Assembly: GCF_003614975.1 (NCBI RefSeq)
Contig: NZ_QZWI01000002.1
Location: forward strand, 186,001 to 250,000
From: Rahnella bruchi
GTDB taxonomy: Bacteria; Pseudomonadota; Gammaproteobacteria; Enterobacterales; Enterobacteriaceae
Direction of reading: 5' to 3'
Length of the DNA stretch: 64,000 bases
Shown: positions 34,623-43,397 of the stretch, piece after piece
How positions within the stretch are numbered: position 1 is the first letter of the stretch
How the letters are laid out: every line of letters begins with the position of its first letter
The notes under the pieces: model-generated
Databases searched by the model: none
Seen by the model: only the letters and a program-made list of their open reading frames with translations
Told to the model about the DNA's origin: nothing
Program-made: the position numbers and the translations under genes

Positions 34623-36050
34623 ATGTCAGACAAGCCGCAAAAAACTTTTTATTTTCATGATTACGAGACCTTCGGTAAGAATCCGGCGCTGGACAGACCG
34701 GCGCAGTTTGCCGGAGTAAGAACCGACGAAGATTTCAATATCATTGAAGAACCGCTGGTGATTTATTGCCGCCCTTCAGACGATTATCTGCCAGAACCTG
34801 AAGCAGTGATGATCACCGGAATTACGCCACAAATTGCGCTGGAACGCGGTGTTATCGAAGCCGAATTTACAGCGCAGATCCATAAAGCGTTCAGCGTGCC
34901 GGGCACCTGCATTGTCGGATATAACAACATCCGTTTCGACGACGAAGTCAGCCGTAATATCCTTTATCGTAACTTTTACGACCCTTATGCCTACAGCTGG
35001 CAGAACGGCAATTCGCGCTGGGATTTGCTGGACGTGATGCGTGCCTGTTATGCGCTGCGCCCGGAAGGGATTAACTGGCCGGAAAACGACGACGGCTTCC
35101 CAAGTTTTCGTCTGGAACATCTGACCAAAGCCAACGGAATCGAACACGAAAATGCGCACGACGCGATGGCAGACGTGTACGCCACTATCGCGATGGCAAA
35201 ACTGGTGAAACAGGCACAGCCGCGTCTTTTCAGTTTTCTGCTGGAACACCGCAGCAAGCATAAGCTGAATACGTTAATCGATATTCCTGCCATGGCACCG
35301 CTGGTGCATGTCTCCGGGATGTTCGGTGCTGCGCGCGGTAATACCGCATGGGTCGCGCCGCTGGCCTGGCATCCTGAGAATAAAAATGCCGTGATCCTGT
35401 GTGACCTTGCCGGTGATATGTCGACGTTGTTAGACCTCGATCCCGACCAGATGCGCGAGCGTCTTTACAGCCGCCGCGACACGTTGCAGGCCGGGCAATC
35501 TCCATTGCCCATTAAGCTGGTGCATATCAATAAATGCCCGGTTCTGGCTCCGGCAAAAACGCTGTTGCCGGAAAACGCCGAACGTCTGGGCATTGATCGT
35601 CAGCGTTGTCTTGAGAATTTGCAGTTACTGCGCCAGAACCCGCAGGTGCGCGAGAAAGTGGTGACGATGTTCGCCGAGGCTGAGCCATTTACGCCCTCCG
35701 ATGACGTGGATGCGCGCCTTTACGACGGTTTCTTCAGCGATGCCGATCGCGCCGCGATGCGCATCATTCTGGAAACCCGTCCGGAGAATCTTCCAGCCCT
35801 GGATCTGACCTTTAACGATTCCCGCATCGAGCCGCTGCTGTTCCGTTTCCGTGCGCGCAACTACCCTGCCACGCTGACGGATGCCGAACAAAAACGCTGG
35901 ATGGCGCATCGTCAGGACAAACTGACGGACGAACGTGTGCAGGCGTATATTTTAGAGCTGGAATCACTCTATAACTTGCATGAAGGGGATGTTGAGAAGA
36001 TAGCACTGCTCGGGGCGCTGTTTGAATACGGGAAGAAACTGGTCGGGTGA
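34623..36050 (+). CDS. sbcB: Exodeoxyribonuclease I
   Basis: A 475-residue single-strand 3'-5' exonuclease with a role in recombination and mismatch repair. The DEDDh site is visible: FHDYETFG near residue 12 (D and E), then YNNIRFDDEVSRNI near 99, and NAHDAMADVYA near 178-186 with the catalytic His and Asp. The SH3-like and helical C-terminal parts fit the E. coli length. The start at 34623 follows AAGGTTATC. A TATCCTAG-type -10 stands about 55 bases upstream. It is divergent from yeeA. Confidence 0.96.
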   Translation: MSDKPQKTFYFHDYETFGKNPALDRPAQFAGVRTDEDFNIIEEPLVIYCRPSDDYLPEPEAVMITGITPQIALERGVIEAEFTAQIHKAFSVPGTCIVGYNNIRFDDEVSRNILYRNFYDPYAYSWQNGNSRWDLLDVMRACYALRPEGINWPENDDGFPSFRLEHLTKANGIEHENAHDAMADVYATIAMAKLVKQAQPRLFSFLLEHRSKHKLNTLIDIPAMAPLVHVSGMFGAARGNTAWVAPLAWHPENKNAVILCDLAGDMSTLLDLDPDQMRERLYSRRDTLQAGQSPLPIKLVHINKCPVLAPAKTLLPENAERLGIDRQRCLENLQLLRQNPQVREKVVTMFAEAEPFTPSDDVDARLYDGFFSDADRAAMRIILETRPENLPALDLTFNDSRIEPLLFRFRARNYPATLTDAEQKRWMAHRQDKLTDERVQAYILELESLYNLHEGDVEKIALLGALFEYGKKLVG

Positions 36051-36087
36051 TTTTGGGGATTCCCCAAAGGCCCCTTTTTGAATAGTG

Positions 36088-36553
36088 CAAATTTCGGTTT
36101 TTCAAAAACGGTTTTCATAAGGCCTTCCGCGCCGAAACCGACGAGAGAGGAAAGTGCTTTTCCTCTCCCGACTCTCCTCGCTTTTTTCACTGCGCGCTTC
36201 GCTGGCTGCAATGTTTCAGGTGGCACAGCGACTGGCTGGAAATCTTGCACGATCTCAAATTCAAAGACGGATTGTTTTTCATCTTTTAGAAAAGTGAATT
36301 GGCGTGCTCAAAAATGGCACCGAATGAATGGTTCGAGACCTAAGGCTCGAAACCTGAAATGAGGGGATCGCGCAGCGATGACATTTTACGCCACTCACTA
36401 TTGCCGGAAAATATGTCCGTCGTGCCTGCGGTAGCGCGGTGTAAAAAAGCGAGGAGGAATCCAAAGGAGGGAAAGCACTTCCCTCCTTTGGGCGGTTTCG
36501 GCATAGCGTATTAAGTGATCGCTGCACGTGAGAAACCGAAATTGTCTCGGTCT
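36088..36553. repeat. Large nested palindromic element, gene-free
   Basis: The 578 bases between sbcB and puuP hold no credible gene. Two arms of about 110 bases (near 36088-36197 and 36434-36553) are imperfect inverted copies of each other. Matching blocks, left versus right complement: AATTTCGGTTTTTC / AATTTCGGTTTCTC, then 27 bases in both, GCCGAAACCG in both, a hairpin with a shared AAGTGCTTT core, and CTCCTCGCTTTTTT in both. Each arm thus carries its own stem: GAGAGGAAAGTGCTTTTCCTCTC on the left and a GGAGGGAAAGCACTTCCCTCC-like stem on the right. The 236-base core has no gene. It resembles a MITE-like or structured-RNA repeat; no transposase or reverse transcriptase is near. Confidence 0.6.
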
Positions 36554-36628
36554 GCGGGAGCAGTGAAGGCCGCCATTGCAGCGGCCATCTGCAAAAAAAA
36601 GTTTCCTGCCCTTTCTAAAGGGCAAACA

Positions 36629-38005
36629 TCACGCTTCCGGTGCAATCTCCCCGCTCATCTGCGGCGGCTGCTTACGGAATGCATTGGTGATAAACGCCAG
36701 ATACCCGAGGCCAATCGCGCCCCAGACTAAGCCCAGCGTCATCGAACTCGCTTCCAGATTCAGCCACAGCGCACCGACGGTCAGGGCACCAATCACCGGC
36801 AGAACCAGATAGTTGATGTGATCTTTCAGCGTGCGGTTACGTTTTTCGCGAATGTAGAACTGTGAAATCACTGACAGGTTCACGAAGGTGAACGCCACCA
36901 GCGCACCGAAGTTAATCAGCGCCGTTGCAGTGACCAGATCAAAGGTGACGGCAGACATCGCCACAACGCCGACCAGCAAGACGTTAAACGTCGGGGTACG
37001 CCATTTCGGATGCACATAACCGAACAGTTTTTCCGGGAATACGCCATCACGCCCCATCACGTACAACAGACGGGAAACACCTGCGTGCGCGGCCATACCG
37101 GATGCCAGAACGGTCACACAGCTGAAGCATAAAATGACGGACTGGAAGAACTTACCTGCCACGTACAGCATGATTTCAGGCTGTGACGCATCCGGATCTT
37201 TAAAGCGCGAGATGTCCGGGAAATACAGTTGCAGGAAGTAAGACACCACGACGAAGATGACCCCGCCAATCAGTGCGGTCAGGAAAATCGCTTTCGGGAT
37301 GACTTTGCCTGCGTTCGGGGTTTCTTCAGACAGCGAGCTGATGCCGTCGAAGCCGAGGAACGAGAAGCAGAGTATCGTCGCACCGGTGATCATCGGCACC
37401 ACATGCGCATTTTCACTGAAGAATGGCTTGGTTGTCGCCAGCGTGCCCATGCCCTCGCCCATGTAAACGCCACGGACTAACAGACCCAGGAAAACCACCA
37501 TGATCGCGACCTGAACCACAACGATAATGCTGTTGAGGTTAGCGACGACCTTGATACCCCGCAGGTTGAACGCGGTCATCATGCCGACCAGCGCCACCAC
37601 AAAAATCCACGACGGCACGCCGGGGAAGATAGCTTCCAGGTAGATTTTCGCCAGCAGGATGTTGATCATCGGCATGAACAGGTAGTCCAACAATGAGGAC
37701 CAACCGACCATAAAGCCGACATGCGGGCTGATGGCTTTTTGCGCGTAAGTATACGCTGAACCGGCAGACGGGAAACGCTGCACCAGTTTGCCGTAGCTCA
37801 CGGCGGTAAACAGAACGGCGATCAGCGCGAAGATGTACGCGGTGGCGACGTGACCATCGGTCAGGCCGGAAACGATGCCGAACGTATCGAAAATGGTCAT
37901 CGGTTGCAGATAGGCAAGCCCCATCATCACGACCTGAACCAGTGTCAACGTTTTACGCAGTTGTACGCGCTGAGTGGCCGGAGCGGCAGATGTATTAGCA
38001 GACAT
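36629..38005 (-). CDS. puuP: Putrescine importer PuuP (APC superfamily)
   Basis: A 458-residue, 12-span proton symporter. It fits E. coli Puu[21 protein letters not shown] near residue 23, [38 protein letters not shown] and [19 protein letters not shown]. PuuP brings putrescine into the cell for the Puu pathway. GGAGGG stands seven bases before the ATG at 38005. It shares its strand with puuA but is 462 bases downstream, beyond a terminator, so it likely has its own promoter. A 70-codon reading frame overlaps its first 11 bases. Confidence 0.94.
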   Translation of the reverse strand: MSANTSAAPATQRVQLRKTLTLVQVVMMGLAYLQPMTIFDTFGIVSGLTDGHVATAYIFALIAVLFTAVSYGKLVQRFPSAGSAYTYAQKAISPHVGFMVGWSSLLDYLFMPMINILLAKIYLEAIFPGVPSWIFVVALVGMMTAFNLRGIKVVANLNSIIVVVQVAIMVVFLGLLVRGVYMGEGMGTLATTKPFFSENAHVVPMITGATILCFSFLGFDGISSLSEETPNAGKVIPKAIFLTALIGGVIFVVVSYFLQLYFPDISRFKDPDASQPEIMLYVAGKFFQSVILCFSCVTVLASGMAAHAGVSRLLYVMGRDGVFPEKLFGYVHPKWRTPTFNVLLVGVVAMSAVTFDLVTATALINFGALVAFTFVNLSVISQFYIREKRNRTLKDHINYLVLPVIGALTVGALWLNLEASSMTLGLVWGAIGLGYLAFITNAFRKQPPQMSGEIAPEA

Positions 38006-38207
38006 GGCTCAGCCCTCCCTGGATTGCAGACACCGGGCGCTTAAACGCCTCTGAAAGCAACGAACAGGGAAAACTTCGTGAGTTATTACCAGTAAACGGG
38101 GGATAGATCTTCACGTCGCTGATAGCGGAGGTGAAGGCTGTGCGAATGTGGCCGCAGCTGAAAGAAGCACCGGCGGGCACCGGTACAGGTTTGAAGTATT
38201 GCCCCAT
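37995..38207 (-). CDS. Candidate small upstream ORF overlapping puuP
   Basis: A 70-codon frame that starts at ATG 38207 with GAGGAAA eight bases ahead and stops 11 bases inside puuP. The peptide (start [20 protein letters not shown]) matches nothing I know and its composition is not strongly protein-like. The overlap and good ribosome site could mean a leader peptide or translational coupling to puuP. The DNA also holds a CCGGTGCC/CCGGTGC stem, so part of this stretch may be a structured 5' leader instead. Unproven. Confidence 0.3.
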   Translation of the reverse strand: MGQYFKPVPVPAGASFSCGHIRTAFTSAISDVKIYPPFTGNNSRSFPCSLLSEAFKRPVSAIQGGLSHVC

Positions 38208-38319
38208 GTTACATTTCCTCATAGTGGCGACCGTTTTTAATTTGGGATCGCACACGAACCTTGTTATCTATCCGGATCTGGGTCCGGCCTCTGTTGAATT
38301 AGTTTGGGTACTGCAAATA

Positions 38320-38355
38320 CAAAAAAAATAACCGGCGCCTTTAAGCGTCGGTTAT
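38320..38355 (-). terminator. Intrinsic terminator after puuA
   Basis: Read on the minus strand: ATAACCGACGC, loop, GCGCCGGTTAT (one mismatch), then eight T. It lies about 110 bases after the puuA stop and separates puuA from puuP. Confidence 0.75.
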
Positions 38356-38467
38356 CTGCAGTGCGGCGTATTTTGCACAAATCACGCATGAATGACAACA
38401 TTCACAGGCGTCGAGTTACGAATTCTTTTCCAGTTTTAAACATCCGCGCATATGCATTAACCACTTA

Positions 38468-39910
38468 CTACGCGTTTTTCAGCATCCAGTCTATTTCTGT
38501 CTCAGTTACGCGACGCTCGAACTGCAACAACTCGTCCGATTTACAGGTGTGATAGACCTGCGAGAAACGTTCGCCGAGGATTTTTTTCAGCGCAGGTTGA
38601 TCGTCGAAATCATACAGCGCATCACTCTGGCGGATAGGCAGCGGAATGCCTTCCTGTTCCAGACCGTTACCGGTCACCGGCTCCGGTAATGGCAGGTCGT
38701 TATCCAGACCATGCAGCATGCCCGCCAGTACGGTGGCGACCACTAAATACGGGTTGGCATCGGCACCGGCCACGCGGTATTCCACACGGTGATCGGCGGT
38801 TCCGCTACATGGAACACGCAGTGCCACGGTGCGGTTATTGTGGCCCCATGACGCCTGCGTCGGCACATACATGCCCGGCTGGAAGCGACGGAACGCATTC
38901 ACGTTCGGCGCTAACACCGCCATCGAAGCTGGCATCAAAGCAATCATTCCGGCGAGAGAGCGTTTCATCAGCTCAGAATCTTCGCCACCGGCACCGGCAC
39001 CGGCAAACAGGTTTTTACCGTTGTCGTCGAGCACGCTGAGATGGATGTGCATCCCGCTGCCCGCATATTCATCGTACGGTTTCGCCATAAATGTGGCATC
39101 CATATCGTGATTTTCGGCCACCAGACGCACCAGACGTTTGAGCATCAGCGCGTAATCGCAGGCGCGCAGAATATTTTCGCTGTGATGCAGATTGATTTCG
39201 AATTGTCCCGGCGAGGACTCCGCCACCGCGCCATCCGCAGGTAATCCCTGTATGTGCGCCAGACGGTCGATATCACTGAGCACATCGGCAAAGTGATCGA
39301 GATTATCGACGGAGTAGACCTGGGTATGCATGCTGCGTTCCTGCGTCCCCGGCGTACACGGCGGCTGAATATAGCCTTCCGCATCGCGCTGCCTGTCGAG
39401 CAGATAGAACTCCAGCTCTACCGCTACCACCGGGAACAAGCCCCGCTGGCGCAATGTTTGCCAGATATGATTCAGCACATTGCGTGGTTCAACGTTAAAG
39501 GGAGTGCCATCTTCGTCAAGCATGGTCAGAAGCAGCTGGCCGATATGTTCAGGGTCGGAGGCCGAAGGCGTTAAGGTGCCGGGAACAGGAATACAGGTGC
39601 GATCGGGTTCGCCCAGTTCCTGACCTAAGCCGGCTTCTTCCACGACATTACCGAGAATGTCCATGGCGAAAACCGAGGCTGGGAAATAACAGCCTTTTTC
39701 GAGTTTACGGAGCGCTGAGACGGGGATGCGTTTGCCGCGGAAGGAGCCATTGAGATCGGTGAGCAGGACGTCGACGTGAAGGGTTTGCGGGTGACGCTCC
39801 AGGTACTGAGTTACTTCATCCTGGAACGCGCTACTTCGCTCTTCAGCGTGCTTAGCGAGGGGTTCGCTAATCTCTTTCTTGATTTCATTCATCAGTTCAG
39901 TCGCTTGCAT
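38468..39910 (-). CDS. puuA: Gamma-glutamylputrescine synthetase PuuA
   Basis: A 480-residue glutamine synthetase-fold ligase that joins glutamate to putrescine with ATP, the first enzyme step of the Puu pathway. It follows E. coli PuuA closely: VLLTDLNGSFRGKRIPVSALRKLEKGCYFPASVFAMDILGN near residue 50-90, PGQFEINLHHSENI, GSGMHIHLSVLDDNG and RRFQPGMYVPTQASWGHNNRT. The C-terminus EFERRVTETEI-type ending agrees too. The ATG at 39910 has only a weak site (GGCGGAAAA); ATG 39892 is an option. It is divergent from puuD. Confidence 0.95.
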   Translation of the reverse strand: MQATELMNEIKKEISEPLAKHAEERSSAFQDEVTQYLERHPQTLHVDVLLTDLNGSFRGKRIPVSALRKLEKGCYFPASVFAMDILGNVVEEAGLGQELGEPDRTCIPVPGTLTPSASDPEHIGQLLLTMLDEDGTPFNVEPRNVLNHIWQTLRQRGLFPVVAVELEFYLLDRQRDAEGYIQPPCTPGTQERSMHTQVYSVDNLDHFADVLSDIDRLAHIQGLPADGAVAESSPGQFEINLHHSENILRACDYALMLKRLVRLVAENHDMDATFMAKPYDEYAGSGMHIHLSVLDDNGKNLFAGAGAGGEDSELMKRSLAGMIALMPASMAVLAPNVNAFRRFQPGMYVPTQASWGHNNRTVALRVPCSGTADHRVEYRVAGADANPYLVVATVLAGMLHGLDNDLPLPEPVTGNGLEQEGIPLPIRQSDALYDFDDQPALKKILGERFSQVYHTCKSDELLQFERRVTETEIDWMLKNA

Positions 39911-40146
39911 AGGTTTTCCGCCATTTGCTGGTTTCCGGCATATCAGGCACCACGATGATGCCAGCCGGTCATGCTTTACCGGGTCATTAGTCTGTTCAAC
40001 GCAGTGCTCTCATGTTGTCGGGATCCTCTCGTTTATTGCTCAAAATAACGGCCATATGATTAACCCTAGCCTTAACATTAATTATTTGCAACATCTACAT
40101 TAGCGCAACATATCCGTTTGAAAAGCGACCTGTGCGCTGCTAAATT

Positions 40147-40164
40147 GGTCAATGTAAGGTCAAT
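40147..40164 (+). promoter_or_regulatory. Direct repeat of GGTCAAT, possible PuuR site
   Basis: GGTCAAT occurs at 40147-40153 and again at 40158-40164, an 11-base period (one helical turn), in the puuA-puuD divergent region. PuuR sites in E. coli contain TTGACC-type half-sites, the complement of this core. Palindromic pairing is not complete. Confidence 0.4.
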
Positions 40165-40232
40165 ATTCTGAGCAGTAACGTGCGGGGAGGTGCGTGCTGT
40201 CAGCAAATTCATCTACTCAGCGAGGCGGTATT

Positions 40233-41036
40233 ATGGGCAATATATTTTCCACGGCATCTGCGGGAAAAGAGATGCACTACAGACCGATCATTGGGGTAGT
40301 GATGTGTGAGAACACGGTCGATGAAAATCCTGCCCTGACAGTCCACGAAAAGTATCTGGACGCCATCTTTAACGCCAACGCCCTTCCCGTCTGTCTGCCG
40401 CATGAACTGGCAGCACGCGAAGGCGCGATAGACCAGATTCTGCGCGGTCTGGACGGCATCTTCCTCACCGGTAGTCCCAGCAATATTGAGCCACATCAGT
40501 ACGGTGAAGAAGGTGTCGAGGAGCTGGCCGATCCCGGCCGCGACCGCCTGAGTTTGCAGCTGATCCGAGCCACGCTGGATAAGAAGATCCCGCTGTTCGC
40601 CGCCTGTCGTGGTTTGCAGGAACTGGTGGTCGCCACCGGCGGCAGTTTGCACCGCAAAGTGCAGGAGGTGCCGGGTTATAGGGATCACCGTGAAGACACC
40701 AGCTTGCCGCATGACGAGCAATACGCCCTGGTGCATCCGGTGCATATCGAACCCGGAGGCTTACTTTCAGAATTATTACCCGATTATCAGCAATTTCAGG
40801 TGAATTCCCTTCATGGTCAGGGAGCGAACCGTCTGGGAGCAGAACTGACCGTGGAAGCGCGCGCACCGGACAATCTGGTGGAAGCCGTGAGTGTCCGCAA
40901 TCATCCGTTTGCCCTTGGTGTGCAGTGGCATCCGGAATGGCACAGTCTGACGGATCCGGTATCCCGCCAGCTGTTTGAGGCTTTTATCGCTGCCTGTCGC
41001 AAAGGCCATCAGGCCCGGAGCGCAGAAGAGGAATAA
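40233..41036 (+). CDS. puuD: Gamma-glutamyl-gamma-aminobutyrate hydrolase PuuD
   Basis: A 267-residue class I glutamine amidotransferase-like hydrolase that releases GABA from gamma-glutamyl-GABA. It shows the nucleophile Cys in FAACRGLQELVVATGGSLHRK near residue 128, and His/Glu in LGVQWHPEW near 235; EAVSVRNHPFALG matches E. coli PuuD. I chose the ATG at 40233 (GAGGCGG seven bases ahead); a GTG at 40194 with GGGGAGG only three bases away is possible, and ATG 40272 would fit the shorter E. coli protein. It reads on into puuR five bases later. Confidence 0.94.
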   Translation: MGNIFSTASAGKEMHYRPIIGVVMCENTVDENPALTVHEKYLDAIFNANALPVCLPHELAAREGAIDQILRGLDGIFLTGSPSNIEPHQYGEEGVEELADPGRDRLSLQLIRATLDKKIPLFAACRGLQELVVATGGSLHRKVQEVPGYRDHREDTSLPHDEQYALVHPVHIEPGGLLSELLPDYQQFQVNSLHGQGANRLGAELTVEARAPDNLVEAVSVRNHPFALGVQWHPEWHSLTDPVSRQLFEAFIAACRKGHQARSAEEE

Positions 41037-41040
41037 ACGG

Positions 41041-41598
41041 ATGAGCGAAGTCAGTCTGGCGCCTGGTCGCCGGCTTTCTGAAATTCGCCAGCAACTCGGT
41101 ATGTCCCAACGCAAAGCTGCCGAGTTGTCTGGCCTGACGCACAGCGCCATCAGTACCATCGAACAGGACAAAGTCAGCCCCGCCGTCAGTACGTTGCAAA
41201 AGTTATTGCGGGTTTACGGGTTGTCGCTCTCAGAGTTTTTCGCCGAAGAGCATAAAAGTGATGAGCCGCGAATTGTCATTAACGCGGCAGATTTAATTGA
41301 GATCGGCAGTCGCGGTGTGTCCATGCGCATGGTGCATAACGGCACGCCAAACCACACCGTCGCCATGCTGCTGGAAACCTATCAGCCCGGCAGCACCACC
41401 GGCGACAAAATCAAACATCAGGGCGAGGAGGTCGGCACCCTGTTAGAAGGAGAGATCATCTTAACCGTCAACGGTCAGAGTTACCCGCTGCGAGCGGGCC
41501 AAAGTTATGCCATTAACACCGCGAACCCTCACAGTTTCAGTAATATTTCGACGCGGATTTGCAGGATTGTTAGCGCACATACCCCTAATACCTTCTAG
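41041..41598 (+). CDS. puuR: Transcriptional repressor PuuR
   Basis: A 185-residue repressor, the same length as in E. coli. The N-terminal XRE-type helix-turn-helix (LSEIRQQLGMSQRKAAELSGLTHSAISTIEQD, about residues 12-43) is followed by a cupin sensor domain with HQGEEVGTLLEGEI and AINTANPHSFSN. PuuR represses the puu genes and lets go when putrescine binds. The ATG follows the puuD stop by four bases, so the pair is cotranscribed and autoregulated. puuB follows after 50 bases. Confidence 0.96.
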   Translation: MSEVSLAPGRRLSEIRQQLGMSQRKAAELSGLTHSAISTIEQDKVSPAVSTLQKLLRVYGLSLSEFFAEEHKSDEPRIVINAADLIEIGSRGVSMRMVHNGTPNHTVAMLLETYQPGSTTGDKIKHQGEEVGTLLEGEIILTVNGQSYPLRAGQSYAINTANPHSFSNISTRICRIVSAHTPNTF

Positions 41599-41648
41599 TT
41601 GTCATCGATTCTGGGCGAGGCAACGGAAACCCAAAGAAGGATGTCACC

Positions 41649-42962
41649 ATGAGTGCTCAAACAGGAAGTCCCCGCGCTGTCGGTGTGCCTCACACCGACA
41701 GCTATTACGCCAGTTCCGTCAACCACCACGCGCCGTGGCCGGAGCTGACTGACAATATTGAGTGCGATGTCTGTATTGTCGGTGCCGGTTACACCGGTAT
41801 TTCTTCTGCTTTATATCTGTGCGAAGCCGGTTACGACGTGGTGGTGCTGGAAGCCGCCCGCGTCGGCTGGGGCGCCAGTGGGCGCAATGGCGGACAGGTC
41901 GTTAATTCCTACAGCCGCGATATTGATGTGATTGAAGAACGCTACGGACGTCAGACCGCCGATATGCTCGGCAGCATGATGTTTGAAGGCGCCCGTATTA
42001 TCCGTCAGCGCATCGACCAGTACGCCATTGACTGCGACTATCGCCCCGGCTGCATTTTTGCCGCGCTCAGTGCGCGCCAGCTGACAAAACTGCGCGATCA
42101 GCAAAAGCTGTGGAACCGCTATGGTCACACCGAGCTGACGCTGCTCAATGAAAGCGCGGTGCGTCGTGAAATTGCCACTGACCGTTATGTCGGCGGCCTG
42201 CTGGATAAGAACGGCGGCCATCTCCACCCGCTTAATCTGGTGCTGGGTGAGGCCGAAGCGGTAAGGCGTCACGGCGGACGGATTTTTGAAGGCTCGGCGG
42301 TGACGCGTATTGAACATGGCGAACCGGCACGGGTTCACACGGCTAAAGGTCAGGTGAAAGCGAAGTATGTGATTCTGGCAGGCAATGCATATCTGAGTCA
42401 GCAGCTGGCGCCGCGTCTCACGCGTCTCAGCATGCCGTGCGGCTCGCAGATTGTCGCCACGGAACCGCTGTCGGATGACATGGCACTATCACTGCTGCCG
42501 AACAATTACTGCGTGGAAGACTGCAATTACCTGCTCGATTATTTCCGCCTGACTGCCGACAACCGCATGCTGTATGGCGGCGGTGTCACCTATGGCGGCA
42601 AAAATCCGCCGAATATTGATTCGGTGATCCTGCCCAAACTCAACCGCACTTTCCCGCAGCTGAAAGGCGTGAAAATTGATTACCGCTGGGGCGGCAATTT
42701 CCTGCTGACGTTATCCCGCCTGCCGCAATTCGGGCGGCTGGAAAATAATATCTATTACATGCAGGGCGACAGCGGGCACGGCGTAACGCTGACCCATCTG
42801 GCGGGAAAGCTCATCACCGAAATGTTGCGCGGTGATGCCGAACGGTTCGATGCCTTCGCGCGCTTACCGCACATGCCCTTCTTTGGAGGCCGCAATTTCC
42901 AGGTGCCGTTTACCATGCTGGGCGCGGCGTACTATTCCCTGCGTGACCGTTTAGGCGTCTGA
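41649..42962 (+). CDS. puuB: Gamma-glutamylputrescine oxidase PuuB
   Basis: A 437-residue FAD-dependent oxidase of the DAO family. The dinucleotide fold CDVCIVGAGYTGISSALYL lies near residue 39-57, then GWGASGRNGGQV, and the C-terminal QGDSGHGVTLTHLAGKL closes the FAD site. It oxidises gamma-glutamyl-putrescine to gamma-glutamyl-aminobutyraldehyde, giving ammonia and peroxide. AAGGATG precedes the ATG. In E. coli puuC lies between puuR and puuB and puuE after it; here both are absent, and a terminator follows puuB. Confidence 0.94.
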   Translation: MSAQTGSPRAVGVPHTDSYYASSVNHHAPWPELTDNIECDVCIVGAGYTGISSALYLCEAGYDVVVLEAARVGWGASGRNGGQVVNSYSRDIDVIEERYGRQTADMLGSMMFEGARIIRQRIDQYAIDCDYRPGCIFAALSARQLTKLRDQQKLWNRYGHTELTLLNESAVRREIATDRYVGGLLDKNGGHLHPLNLVLGEAEAVRRHGGRIFEGSAVTRIEHGEPARVHTAKGQVKAKYVILAGNAYLSQQLAPRLTRLSMPCGSQIVATEPLSDDMALSLLPNNYCVEDCNYLLDYFRLTADNRMLYGGGVTYGGKNPPNIDSVILPKLNRTFPQLKGVKIDYRWGGNFLLTLSRLPQFGRLENNIYYMQGDSGHGVTLTHLAGKLITEMLRGDAERFDAFARLPHMPFFGGRNFQVPFTMLGAAYYSLRDRLGV

Positions 42963-42972
42963 TCCGGCGCGT

Positions 42973-43009
42973 TCCCCGCAGGCATTCTGCGGGGAGTTTT
43001 GCTTTTTTT
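42973..43009 (+). terminator. Intrinsic terminator of puuB
   Basis: TCCCCGCAG and CTGCGGGGA form a perfect 9-bp stem with a 5-base loop, followed by GTTTTGCTTTTTTT. It ends the puuD-R-B transcript and faces the small gene on the other strand. Confidence 0.85.
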
Positions 43010-43203
43010 CAGCCTTTGCCCGCGACGGGGAATTCGCTGTCAGTGCCGACTTCGGGCAACTCGTTCAGATCGGGTTCGATCCCTTGTGAAATGTAATCTT
43101 TTGCTGCAATCGACTGTTCGTTGCCCGCCGCATCACGGATAAGCACATGTTTGATCGCCCCATCTTTCATCACCTCGCGGTGTACACCGGTATATTCACT
43201 CAT
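43009..43203 (-). CDS. Small acidic protein of unknown function
   Basis: A 64-residue protein, soluble and acidic toward the end (GIEPDLNELPEVGTDSEFP). I do not recognise the family. It has an ATG at 43203 with AAGGAAA seven bases ahead and reading TGVHREVMKDGAIKHVLIRD, a plausible folded start. It stands alone between puuB and nhaP2, with a terminator hairpin close to its 3' end. The good ribosome site and protein-like composition favour a real gene. Confidence 0.6.
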   Translation of the reverse strand: MSEYTGVHREVMKDGAIKHVLIRDAAGNEQSIAAKDYISQGIEPDLNELPEVGTDSEFPVAGKG

Positions 43204-43397
43204 TATGGTTTCCTTTTTTATGAACTGCGCATAGACATCGCTCACCTCTAAGCATAGTTTTTTATTCTTAAGTGCAACTAATAAAAATCTTAAATGAGCC
43301 CAGCAACGCGCTCATTTTCCTGATAAATTAGAGGGATTGTCACTGATGACGAAACCGCACGCCCCCGCACCACTCATGCCTTACAAGGAGAACGCTC

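Noticed and set aside
36078..36362. A 94-codon plus-strand frame and minus-strand frames in the sbcB-puuP gap
   Set aside because: They run through the palindromic element, differ on each strand and have no credible ribosome site or protein pattern.
36088..36553. Retron or group II intron as explanation for the palindrome
   Set aside because: No reverse transcriptase gene is near and the arms do not look like the short a1/a2 repeats of a retron RNA.
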